DNA of 64,000 nucleotides, taken from Flavobacterium sp. CF136. GTDB taxonomy: Bacteria; Bacteroidota; Bacteroidia; Flavobacteriales; Flavobacteriaceae. The stretch spans positions 186,001 to 250,000 of the forward strand of contig NZ_AKJZ01000010.1 of the NCBI RefSeq assembly GCF_000282055.1. Direction: 5' to 3'. The notes beneath the pieces were generated by a model. That model saw nothing but the letters and a program-made list of their open reading frames with translations, was not told the origin of the DNA and did not search any database. Both the position numbers and the translations under genes were made by a program. Positions 18,314 through 27,100 of this stretch are shown piece after piece; positions within the stretch are counted from its first letter, which is position 1; every line of letters begins with the position of its first letter.

Positions 18314-18321
18314 TATTTTTG
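18314..18321 (+). promoter_or_regulatory. -7 promoter element of dgt
   Basis: TATTTTTG. Its last three bases are the TTG that opens the longest reading frame at 18319, so that TTG is a promoter base and not a start codon. The predicted leader is about 48 bases and carries loosely repeated AATCTA units. Confidence 0.6.
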
Positions 18322-18372
18322 ATTCTTCTAAATCATCAATCTAAAATCACTAATCTACAATCTAATATTAAA

Positions 18373-19719
18373 ATGAACTGGGAACAACTTTTATCACTAA
18401 AACGTCAAGGCGACACAAGCAAAAGATTACGTGTAGAACAAGATGATACCCGATTAGGATTTGAGGTTGATTATGACCGAATTATTTTTTCGGCAGCATT
18501 TAGATCATTGCAGGACAAAACTCAGGTAATTCCGCTTTCAAAAACAGATTTCGTACATACAAGGCTTACACATAGTTTGGAAGTTTCGGTTGTTGGCCGC
18601 TCTCTGGGCCGTTTGGTTGGAAAAAAAATTATCGAAAAATATCCATACTTAAAAGAAGTTCATGGCTATCATATGAATGATTTTGGCGCAATTGTAGCTG
18701 CAGCATCATTGGCTCACGATATCGGAAATCCGCCTTTTGGGCATTCCGGGGAAAAAGCGATTGGTGAATATTTTTCGATAGGAAACGGAAAAAAATATAA
18801 AGAACAACTGACTGATAAGCAATGGCAGGATTTGATTGATTTTGAAGGGAATGCAAATGGTTTTTCAGTTCTTACAGCAAGCCGTCCCGGAATTGAGGGC
18901 GGACTCAGGATTTCATATGCTACTTTGGGTGCTTTTATGAAATATCCGAAAGAAAGTTTACCTAAAAAACCAACTCAGGATATTGCCGATAAAAAATATG
19001 GTTTCTTCCAGACCGATAAACCATTTTTTGAAGAAGTTGCCAAAGATATGGGGATGATTGCTAATAAATCAGGAGATAATATTGGTTTTGAAAGACATCC
19101 ATTAGCCTATTTGGTTGAAGCGGCAGATGATATTTGCTACACAATTATCGATTTTGAAGATGGAATAAATTTAGGTTTAGTTTCTGAAGATTATGCATTG
19201 GAATATTTAATTAAATTGGTGAAAGATAATATTGGAGTTTCTAAATATAAATTGTTAGAAACCAAAGAAGACCGAATTAGTTATTTGCGCGCACTTGCAA
19301 TTGGCGCCCTAATTAACGATGCTGTAGATGTTTTTATTGAAAATGAAGAAGCTATTCTGGCAGGTAAATTTCCTTTTGCTTTAACAGATAAAAGTAAATA
19401 TAAAGCCCAAATGGATGATATTATCAAGCTAAGTGTTGAAAAAATCTACCAAAGCCGTGAAGTTATCGAAAAAGAAATTGTTGGGTATCAGATTATTCAA
19501 ACCTTGCTGGATAAATTCATTACCGCTTTTAATAACAAATATGAAGGAAAAGCATCCAATTATGATAAATTACTTCTGAAGATGCTTCCTGAAAAACATC
19601 ATTTGGAGAAAACTAATTTATATGAACGTTTGCTTCATATTTGTCATTATGTATCTCTTTTAACCGATGGGAATGCCCTGGAGTTATTCGAAACTATTAA
19701 TGGAAGAAAAAATAATTAA
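18373..19719 (+). CDS. dgt: Deoxyguanosinetriphosphate triphosphohydrolase (dGTPase)
   Basis: Hydrolyses dGTP to deoxyguanosine and triphosphate. It is a 448-residue HD-domain protein with the metal-binding His in RLTHSLEVS (about 55-63), the HD pair in LAHDIGNPPFGHSGE (about 98-112), and the downstream Asp in LVEAADDICYTIIDFEDG (about 240). The bacterial family runs about 440-520 residues. The start at ATG 18373 (MNWEQLLSLKRQ) is chosen over TTG 18319, which lies in the promoter. The stop is three bases from the end of the convergent DUF3078 gene. Confidence 0.93.
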   Translation: MNWEQLLSLKRQGDTSKRLRVEQDDTRLGFEVDYDRIIFSAAFRSLQDKTQVIPLSKTDFVHTRLTHSLEVSVVGRSLGRLVGKKIIEKYPYLKEVHGYHMNDFGAIVAAASLAHDIGNPPFGHSGEKAIGEYFSIGNGKKYKEQLTDKQWQDLIDFEGNANGFSVLTASRPGIEGGLRISYATLGAFMKYPKESLPKKPTQDIADKKYGFFQTDKPFFEEVAKDMGMIANKSGDNIGFERHPLAYLVEAADDICYTIIDFEDGINLGLVSEDYALEYLIKLVKDNIGVSKYKLLETKEDRISYLRALAIGALINDAVDVFIENEEAILAGKFPFALTDKSKYKAQMDDIIKLSVEKIYQSREVIEKEIVGYQIIQTLLDKFITAFNNKYEGKASNYDKLLLKMLPEKHHLEKTNLYERLLHICHYVSLLTDGNALELFETINGRKNN

Positions 19720-19722
19720 TTA

Positions 19723-20724
19723 CTAAAAAGCGTATACAAGTCCAACGCCGAGAACTTGTCTTAACTGAGTTCTTGGTCCGTCATTGACCTGAGATGTTGT
19801 TCCTGTTGTTGGGTCAACAACATCTTTTTTAGTTTTAATATCATCGTCATAAACCAGGTGTACACCAATATTTGCTTTTACATAAGCATTAACAACAAGA
19901 TCTAAACGGGTGTCATAATCAACATCGACGTTTCCGAATCTGTTTAAATAATCGGTATATAAACTTAACCTGTTTTCGTAAAAAACGTTTTTATAAATCT
20001 CACTTTTCATGTATCCGGTAAATAAAATACCGAATTCGGCTTTTACTTTTTGTCCTTCTTCAATTAAAATCTGATTATTCGGATCAAGAGGGTCAGGTGC
20101 GTAAACAGCTTTTTTAACACCAAAAGATCCCTGATTTGCTAAATATTGATCTAATACCAAAGTAGTTTTTAAAGTGATAGGAGAGAAATAGAAAGTTCTG
20201 TTTTTTTGCTTATTTGAGTTCTCAGCTCCTGCTCCTAAAAAGATATAAGCTGGTGCAAATGGCTTAGAAATGGCAATATCCCTGTTTGGATAATTATATC
20301 CGTTTGTGAATTGTGTATTGAAATTAAATTTAGCTGAATAATACCAATTTGAAAGTGTGTCTTTTCTAAATCCATATGTAGAGTTAAACTGGATTGCGTC
20401 ATCAGTTTTTCTCACTTCAGTACCATCTTGTTTATTTAAACCATATTTTACAATAAGTTCATTTACCCATTTATGATTTTCTTTGGTATATGTTCTTAGA
20501 AATTCACCTCTAAATAATCCTGAAACTGAGCTGGTTCCCCCGGCACTCCAATTTACGAAAGCAACTTCTGAGATGTCAAAACCAAGTTTATTCTTTTTAG
20601 CCCAATTTGAAGGTGGTGGAGGCAGTTGATTTGGATCCAAAGTAGTTTGAATTATACTCTGGGCAAAAATGGTTGAGGTAAATAAAAAAAGAAATAATAA
20701 AAATGTCGATCGTAATAATTTCAT
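19723..20724 (-). CDS. DUF3078 outer-membrane-associated protein
   Basis: About 333 residues with a signal peptide (MKLLRSTFLLFLFLFTSTIFAQ) and a long beta-strand-rich body. NWSAGGTSSVSGLFRGE, with repeated aromatic strands ending in GVGLVYAF, matches the Bacteroidota family DUF3078, thought to be an outer-membrane barrel or surface protein. An upstream ATG at 20772 would overlap the dxs stop and place 16 charged residues before the signal peptide, so 20724 is chosen. It lies 44 bases behind dxs on the same strand and may be its operon partner. Role unknown. Confidence 0.83.
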   Translation of the reverse strand: MKLLRSTFLLFLFLFTSTIFAQSIIQTTLDPNQLPPPPSNWAKKNKLGFDISEVAFVNWSAGGTSSVSGLFRGEFLRTYTKENHKWVNELIVKYGLNKQDGTEVRKTDDAIQFNSTYGFRKDTLSNWYYSAKFNFNTQFTNGYNYPNRDIAISKPFAPAYIFLGAGAENSNKQKNRTFYFSPITLKTTLVLDQYLANQGSFGVKKAVYAPDPLDPNNQILIEEGQKVKAEFGILFTGYMKSEIYKNVFYENRLSLYTDYLNRFGNVDVDYDTRLDLVVNAYVKANIGVHLVYDDDIKTKKDVVDPTTGTTSQVNDGPRTQLRQVLGVGLVYAF

Positions 20725-20768
20725 TATGGTGATTTTTGATTTTTTTTGGTTGTGCAAAATAATTATTT

Positions 20769-22550
20769 TCAACGGTTTGAAAAAAGATTTACTAAACTTT
20801 TAACGTCAATTTTACACAATTGTTGTAATTCGTTTACAGTTCCATGCTCAATAAATATATCCGGGATACCTAATATTTCTATTCTGTTTGTGAAATTATT
20901 TGCTGCAGCAAATTCCAAAACAGCACTCCCAAAACCACCTTTTATGGTCCCGTCTTCAATAGTAATTATACTGTTGAAATTAGATAAAACATGATGTAAA
21001 GTGTTGTAGTCTAATGGTTTTATAAATGGAAAGTCATAATGTGCAATAGTTTCGGCATTAGTGCATTCGTTAAAAGCTTCAATCACATTATTTCCAATAG
21101 CTCCTGTTGAAATAACTGCAGTTTTAATTCCCTTTTTTAAACAATTTGCCTTTCCAATTTCAATAGTTTCATAATGTCCGAAATTTTTTACCTGCCAGTT
21201 GGATATAACACCCCGCCCTCTTGGATATCGAATCGCAATTGGATTTTTTAAGCCTAATTGGGCAGTATATAAAATGTTTTGCAATGCAATTTCATTAATT
21301 GGAGCATAAATTATCATGTTTGGAATAGCTCTCAAATATGCAATATCAAAAACTCCGTGATGTGTTGCACCATCTTCACCAACCAAACCGGCCCTGTCTA
21401 AACAAAAAATAACCGGTAAATTTTGCAGTGCCACATCATGAATTAGCTGATCGTAAGCACGCTGTAAAAATGTAGAGTAAATATTGCAATAGACAATCAT
21501 ACCCTGAGTTGCCATTCCTGCGGAAAGGGTTACTGCATGCTGCTCTGCAATTCCAACATCGAAAGCGCGTTCCGGAATTTCATCCATCATAAATTTTAAG
21601 GAACTTCCTGATGGCATAGCAGGAGTAATTCCGATGATTTTTTCGTTCTTTTTGGCCAAATCCAAAATAGTCAGACCAAAAACATCCTGATATTTAGGAG
21701 GTAAATTTTCTTCAGATTTTAAATGAATTTCCCCTGTCGAAGCATCAAATTTTCCGGGAGCATGATATTTTACCTGGTTCTCTTCGGCTTGTTGAAGGCC
21801 TTTTCCTTTTGTAGTTACAATGTGAAGGAATTTTGGGCCTTTTATATTTTTTAATCTGTTTAATTCTTTTATCAAACCAATTAAATCATGACCATCAACC
21901 GGGCCCGAATAATCGAAATTCAAAGATTTGATCATGTTATTTTTCTTCGGGTTTTTTCCTTCCTTAACGGCTGTAAGATATTTTTTGAGAGCGCCAACAC
22001 TGGGGTCAATTCCGATAGCATTATCATTTAAGATTACCAATAAATTAGCATCTGTTACGCCGGCATGATTTAAACCTTCAAAAGCCATTCCTGAAGCAAT
22101 TGAAGCATCGCCAATAACTGCTATATGTTGTTTGTTGATTTCACCTTTTAACTGAGAGGCAATCGCCATTCCAAGTGCAGCAGAAATTGATGTAGACGAA
22201 TGGCCTACGCCAAAAGTATCATAAACGCTTTCACTTCTTCTGGGGAAACCGGAAATACCGCCAAGTTGTCTGTTGGTATCAAAATTTTCTCTTCTTTCGG
22301 TTAGGATTTTGTGTCCGTAAGCCTGATGTCCAACGTCCCAAACCAATAAATCTTCAGGGGTATTAAAAACATAATGTAGGGCAATTGTAAGTTCTACAAC
22401 TCCTAAACTGGCGCCTAAATGTCCTTCTTTTACCGAAACAATATCGATAATAAAGTCACGCAATTCCTTTGCCAATTGCGGTAATTGAGTTTCGTCGAGT
22501 AAACGTAAATCGGCTGGATTTTTTATGTTTGAGAGTAAATTGCTTTTCAT
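20769..22550 (-). CDS. dxs: 1-deoxy-D-xylulose-5-phosphate synthase
   Basis: Condenses pyruvate and glyceraldehyde-3-phosphate with thiamine diphosphate, the first step of the MEP isoprenoid pathway. The 593-residue transketolase-type protein has GHLGASLGVVELTIALHYVF near the start, the TPP/metal loop GDASIASGMAFEGLNHAG (about 145, GDA in place of the usual GDG), the pyrimidine-binding Glu in VGIAEQHAVTLSAGMA (about 345) and RAGLVGEDGATHHG. Slightly shorter than E. coli Dxs (620). A -7 box lies 15 bases before the start. The DUF3078 gene follows closely. Confidence 0.96.
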   Translation of the reverse strand: MKSNLLSNIKNPADLRLLDETQLPQLAKELRDFIIDIVSVKEGHLGASLGVVELTIALHYVFNTPEDLLVWDVGHQAYGHKILTERRENFDTNRQLGGISGFPRRSESVYDTFGVGHSSTSISAALGMAIASQLKGEINKQHIAVIGDASIASGMAFEGLNHAGVTDANLLVILNDNAIGIDPSVGALKKYLTAVKEGKNPKKNNMIKSLNFDYSGPVDGHDLIGLIKELNRLKNIKGPKFLHIVTTKGKGLQQAEENQVKYHAPGKFDASTGEIHLKSEENLPPKYQDVFGLTILDLAKKNEKIIGITPAMPSGSSLKFMMDEIPERAFDVGIAEQHAVTLSAGMATQGMIVYCNIYSTFLQRAYDQLIHDVALQNLPVIFCLDRAGLVGEDGATHHGVFDIAYLRAIPNMIIYAPINEIALQNILYTAQLGLKNPIAIRYPRGRGVISNWQVKNFGHYETIEIGKANCLKKGIKTAVISTGAIGNNVIEAFNECTNAETIAHYDFPFIKPLDYNTLHHVLSNFNSIITIEDGTIKGGFGSAVLEFAAANNFTNRIEILGIPDIFIEHGTVNELQQLCKIDVKSLVNLFSNR

Positions 22551-22564
22551 TGTAAAGTAAAAAG

Positions 22565-22572
22565 CAAATTTA
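22565..22572 (-). promoter_or_regulatory. dxs -7 promoter element
   Basis: TAAATTTG on the minus strand, exact TAnnTTTG match. The predicted leader is about 11 bases. Confidence 0.55.
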
Positions 22573-22602
22573 CGGTTTTAAATTTAATTTTATAAGTGAG
22601 AT

Positions 22603-23466
22603 CTATTGCAATACAATTGGTAAAGAATATTGTTTCTTTATTTTTTTACCATTAATTTCTCCCGGCTGCCATTTAGGGCATGCACTTAAAACTCTAATAA
22701 TTTCTTGTTCTATTGCATTATCAATTGCAGGGATGCATTGTAGATACGATACAGATCCGTTTTTTTCTACTGCAAATGAGAGATTGAGCTTGAGGTTTTT
22801 GGTATTTATATTTTCAGGTTTTTTAAATTCCTTTGCAAAATAATTATAGAACTGTTCGATTCCGCCCGGAAATTCTGCATTGGTTTCAGATACAACTTCG
22901 CCAGAAGCAGTAGCGTTAATTGCTGCTTTTGCAGAGCTATTGTTTGTTTTCTCAGATTTTAGATTATCATTTCCTTTTGGTTTTACAAATTTAACCTGAT
23001 CAACTTTTGGCGGCGGTGGTGGTGGCAAATGGTTTTGAACAGAGTCATTTGGATTAATTGGAACGTCTCCAACCATAATTCGTTCTTTTGTAATAGTATC
23101 TGTTACAACTTCGACTTTGTCAATTTTCTGTTTCTTTCCTTCTTTGCTCTGACAGCTAAATAAAGTTGTTCCCATAGCCACAAATAATGCTAACAAAAAC
23201 ATTTTGTAATAATTAGTTTGCGTATATAAAACCCGACTAGGAATTTGAATTGTAACAGAATCTAATTGTGATTTTCTAAATCTTCCGCAAATTTTATTAT
23301 TTTGGTTTGAAATAAAATAGTTCTGAATTTCATCCGTTGACATTTTTGTAAAATCAACCACAGTTTTAGTACAGCTTAAACAAAATCTCCCATTGTCTTT
23401 TGGAGTCATTTTGTTCCAATTTTCATGGCAGGGTTCCGGAATAGAGACTTTGTGTTTTTTGTCCAT
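22603..23466 (-). CDS. TonB-like energy transducer with an N-terminal four-cysteine domain
   Basis: A 287-residue protein with three parts. Residues 1-80 are soluble with cysteines at 13, 29, 32 and 60 (PEPCHENWNKM, GRFCLSCTKTVVDFT, KICGRF), a spacing suited to metal binding. A single transmembrane segment follows (about 88-106, ending LFSCQ), then a periplasmic linker with PPPPPP (about 149) and a TonB C-terminal domain (about 198-287; EFPGGIEQFYNYF, YSLPIVLQ). The N-terminal motif recurs in Flavobacterium TonB and carboxypeptidase-regulatory proteins, but its function is not known to me. The lone gene has no ExbB/ExbD nearby and is divergent from tadA across 61 bases. Confidence 0.85.
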   Translation of the reverse strand: MDKKHKVSIPEPCHENWNKMTPKDNGRFCLSCTKTVVDFTKMSTDEIQNYFISNQNNKICGRFRKSQLDSVTIQIPSRVLYTQTNYYKMFLLALFVAMGTTLFSCQSKEGKKQKIDKVEVVTDTITKERIMVGDVPINPNDSVQNHLPPPPPPKVDQVKFVKPKGNDNLKSEKTNNSSAKAAINATASGEVVSETNAEFPGGIEQFYNYFAKEFKKPENINTKNLKLNLSFAVEKNGSVSYLQCIPAIDNAIEQEIIRVLSACPKWQPGEINGKKIKKQYSLPIVLQ

Positions 23467-23515
23467 AATTTAGAATATCAAAAAATAAATGTAATAAAAA
23501 TAATAAGTAAAAATG

Positions 23516-23523
23516 TACTTTTG
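23516..23523 (+). promoter_or_regulatory. tadA -7 promoter element, predicted leaderless
   Basis: TACTTTTG with only four bases (TTTT) before the tadA ATG at 23528. If the element is centred at -7, transcription starts at or one base before the ATG. An ATG at 23513 lies upstream of the box and cannot be in the mRNA. Confidence 0.6.
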
Positions 23524-23527
23524 TTTT

Positions 23528-23971
23528 ATGATAAATCCTTTCACCGACGAATATTTTATGAAGAAAGCTTTGCAGGAAGCTGAAATGGCTTTTGAAAAAG
23601 GCGAAATACCTGTTGGAGCTATAATCGTCGTTGCCGATAAAGTTATAGCAAGAAGTCATAATTTAACCGAATTATTAAATGATGTTACGGCTCATGCCGA
23701 GATGCAGACCATAACAGCCGCTGCCAATTTCTTGGGTGGAAAATATTTAACAGGATGCACATTGTATGTTACGCTCGAACCTTGTCAGATGTGTGCAGGT
23801 GCTTTGTATTGGAGCCAGATTTCTAAAATTGTTTTTGGAGCCCGTGATGAGCAGCGGGGTTTTATAACTATGGGAACAAAATTACATCCCAAAACTAACG
23901 TTGTTTCCGGAGTCATGGCCAGTGAAGCTGCCGATTTAATGAAGCGTTTTTTTGCTTCGAAAAGAAAATAA
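23528..23971 (+). CDS. tadA: tRNA-specific adenosine deaminase
   Basis: Deaminates A34 to inosine in tRNA-Arg(ACG). At 147 residues it has a complete cytidine-deaminase-fold zinc site: HAEMQTITAAA (His and catalytic Glu, about 54-64) and LEPCQMCAGALYWSQ (two Cys, about 84-98). The N-terminus NPFTDEYFMKKALQEAEMAF aligns with the start of E. coli TadA, which supports ATG 23528 over internal ATG codons. The start is only four bases after a -7 box, so the mRNA is predicted to be leaderless. It is divergent from the TonB-like gene. Confidence 0.94.
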   Translation: MINPFTDEYFMKKALQEAEMAFEKGEIPVGAIIVVADKVIARSHNLTELLNDVTAHAEMQTITAAANFLGGKYLTGCTLYVTLEPCQMCAGALYWSQISKIVFGARDEQRGFITMGTKLHPKTNVVSGVMASEAADLMKRFFASKRK

Positions 23972-24154
23972 GTACATAGAAAAATGCTCCAAAAAATAAT
24001 TTTACAGCACACGAATTTTCCTCTTAAAATATTTTAAAAAATAGTATACTTTTACTACAATATAATTGATGCTTCATTAGTTATGCTCTTAACTGTGAAA
24101 TGTTAAATGTTCTGTCTATTATTTGAATTCGTAACCCATAAACTCTAAATAAAA

Positions 24155-27100
24155 GTGAAAGCAAAAGGATTGGTTCTCGTGTTTTGTATGTTTTTTATTT
24201 TTCAGGCGTGTAATAAGAAGTCATCCGCAGATTTCAATTCTGATTTTTCATTATTTAAAGAGTATATAGTCAGTTTCACGGGAGGGATAATCTCTTCGGA
24301 ATCCGATATTCGGGTGGTTTTGGCTTTCGATAAAAAAGAGTGGAAAGTAAACCAGATTTTAGACAGTGATTTATTTGATATTTCGCCAAGTGTTGATGGT
24401 AAAGTGGTTGCGCTTTCAAGTAATACAATTGCTTTTATTCCTGAAGAAAAGTTAAAAGCAGGTACAGAATATCAGGTGACTTTAAATCTGGACAAGCTCA
24501 TCACATTACCTAAAGAAAAGGAAAAAGAATTATCAAAATTCAATTTTACTGCAAAAACCATTAAGCAGGATTTTATTATAAATACTGCAGACATTCAATC
24601 CTACAATAAAGAATACCAATATTTGAACTGTGTTCTAAAAACTGCTGATAATATTGATGTTGAGACGGCTAAAAAATTGATTTTAGCGAACCAAAAAGGA
24701 AATAATCTAAAGATTAAATTTGAAAAAACTTCAGGTTCCGCCAAAGAATTTAATTTTAAGATTGATAGCATCCAGCGATTTTCAGAGCCATCAAGTGTTG
24801 AGATAGCATATGATGGAGACGATTTTGACATTGATCAGAAAGGAAAAATTATTTATCCTGTTACCAGTATCAATGAATTTAAAATTATACAAGTTGAAGT
24901 TTCAAAAGAGGACAATCAATCAATTTCGGTAAATTTTTCGGAACCATTAGAAAAAGGACAGGATTTTAAAGGCCTTGTTTCTCTTCAAAATGCAAATAAT
25001 TTAAAATTTTCGACTCAGGGAAATGTACTGAAGGTTTATTTCAGTAATGAAAAACAAACCTCCAAACCTGTTATTACCGAGGTAGAAAGTGTTGTCTCGA
25101 CAGTTGATACTGTTGGGGTTGCCATTGATACTTCGGCGGTTGAAGTTGATAGTGCAGCAGTTGTTGATGTCGCAGCTCCTGTTCAGGAAGCAGAACCTGT
25201 TGCAGAGCAAATTTTGAGTGGTGAATTGCTATTGGAAATTTTTCAGGGAATTGAAAGCCAGTATGGGCAAAAATTAGGACACAATTTTGCTCAGAAAATT
25301 TCTTTTGATGAAATAAAACCAAGTATTCGTTTTATTAAAAATGGAACTATTTTGCCAAGTTCAAATAATTTAAAACTAAATTTTGAAGCGGTAAACCTAA
25401 GTTCTGTTGATGTAAAAGTGTATAAAATATACAAGAATAACATCCTTCAGTTTCTTCAGTATAATGAACTGAATGGTACTCAAAATCTTAAGAAGGTAGG
25501 ACAGCCAGTTGCTAAAACGACCCTTAATTTAAAAGAGAACACACTTTTGAATCTTGGTAAGTGGAACACATTTGCTTTAGATTTATCTAAAATAATAAAT
25601 CCGGAACCGGGCGCGATTTATAGAGTTGAGATGTCTTATAAAAAAGCATATTCATTATATAAATGTGAAAAATCAGAAGAAGAAGAATCGGAAGAGGAGG
25701 AAGAAATAAATGAAAATGATGTGAATTACAGTGAGAATTCATATGACGATTACTATTATGATAACTATGAATGGAGAGAAAGTCAGGACCCATGTTCAGG
25801 TTCTTATTTTTATAATGCCAGAATAGCAACAAATATCCTGGCTACGGATCTAGGCGTAATTGCTAAAAGAGGAGGAAATAAATCGTACATATTTGCTGTA
25901 AATAATATTGTGACCACAGAACCGGTTTCAAATGCAAGAGTAGATTTGTATACTTTTCAACAGCAAAAAATAACAACAGGTACAACAAGCAGTGAAGGGA
26001 TAGCTTCTTTTCAATTAGATAAATTTGCCTATTTTGCAATTGTTACTTTAGGCACGCAATCTACATATGTAAAATTAGATGACGGAACTTCTCTTTCTGT
26101 CAGTAATTTTGATGTTGCCGGAGAAACACTGCAAAAAGGATTAAAAGGATTTTTGTATGGAGAACGCGGTGTTTGGCGTCCGGGAGATAATCTGTATTTG
26201 TCTTTTATTTTAAATGATGCTGCGAATAAATTACCCAATGCACATCCGATAAAATTTAGATTGACAGATCCGAATGGTAAAATTACATATCAAACCATTC
26301 AAAAAATAAATGAACTAAATCATTACGCTTTTACAGTTCCTACCAGTGCAGATGCGCCCACGGGAAATTGGGAAGCAATGGTAAGTGTTGGTGGTGCTAA
26401 ATTTTATAAAAGCATTAAGATTGAAACAATTAAACCAAATCGTTTAAAAATAAAAAACAGTTTCAATAAAGCCATTCTTTCCTCATCTTATCCAAATATC
26501 TGTAATCTGGAAGTTACCTGGCTGCATGGTGCTATTGCGAAAAATCTGAATGTAGAAATGCAGGCTAAGTTTTCGCAGCAGACAACTACGTTTAAAGGGT
26601 ATGAAAAATTTACTTTTGATGATGCAGTGCGTCAGTTCAGCACAGAAGAAATTAATGTTTATTCAGGGAAATTAGATGCAAACGGAAAAGCCTCTGTCAA
26701 TATTAAACCTGAATTGCAAGGACAGGCTCCGGGAATGCTTCGCGCTTCTTTTATGACCAAAGTATTTGAAGAAGGTGGTGATTTTAGTGCCGATGTTATT
26801 TCGGCTACCTATTCACCTTATAAAACCTATGTGGGTATAAAATCGCCTGAACCTAACAAATATGGTATGCTTGAGACCAGAACCATGAACCGGTTTGATA
26901 TTGTTACAGTCGATGAAAATGGAAGACCAAAAGCAGTAAAAGACCTTGAAGTAAAAGTGTATAAAATCGAATGGCGATGGTGGTGGGATGCTGCCAGTGA
27001 TAATTTGTCGAATTATAATTCATCGAATGCTACAACTTCATATAAAACATACAGAATTAATACAGATGCAAGCGGAAGAGGAAATCTTCAGTTTTCTTTA

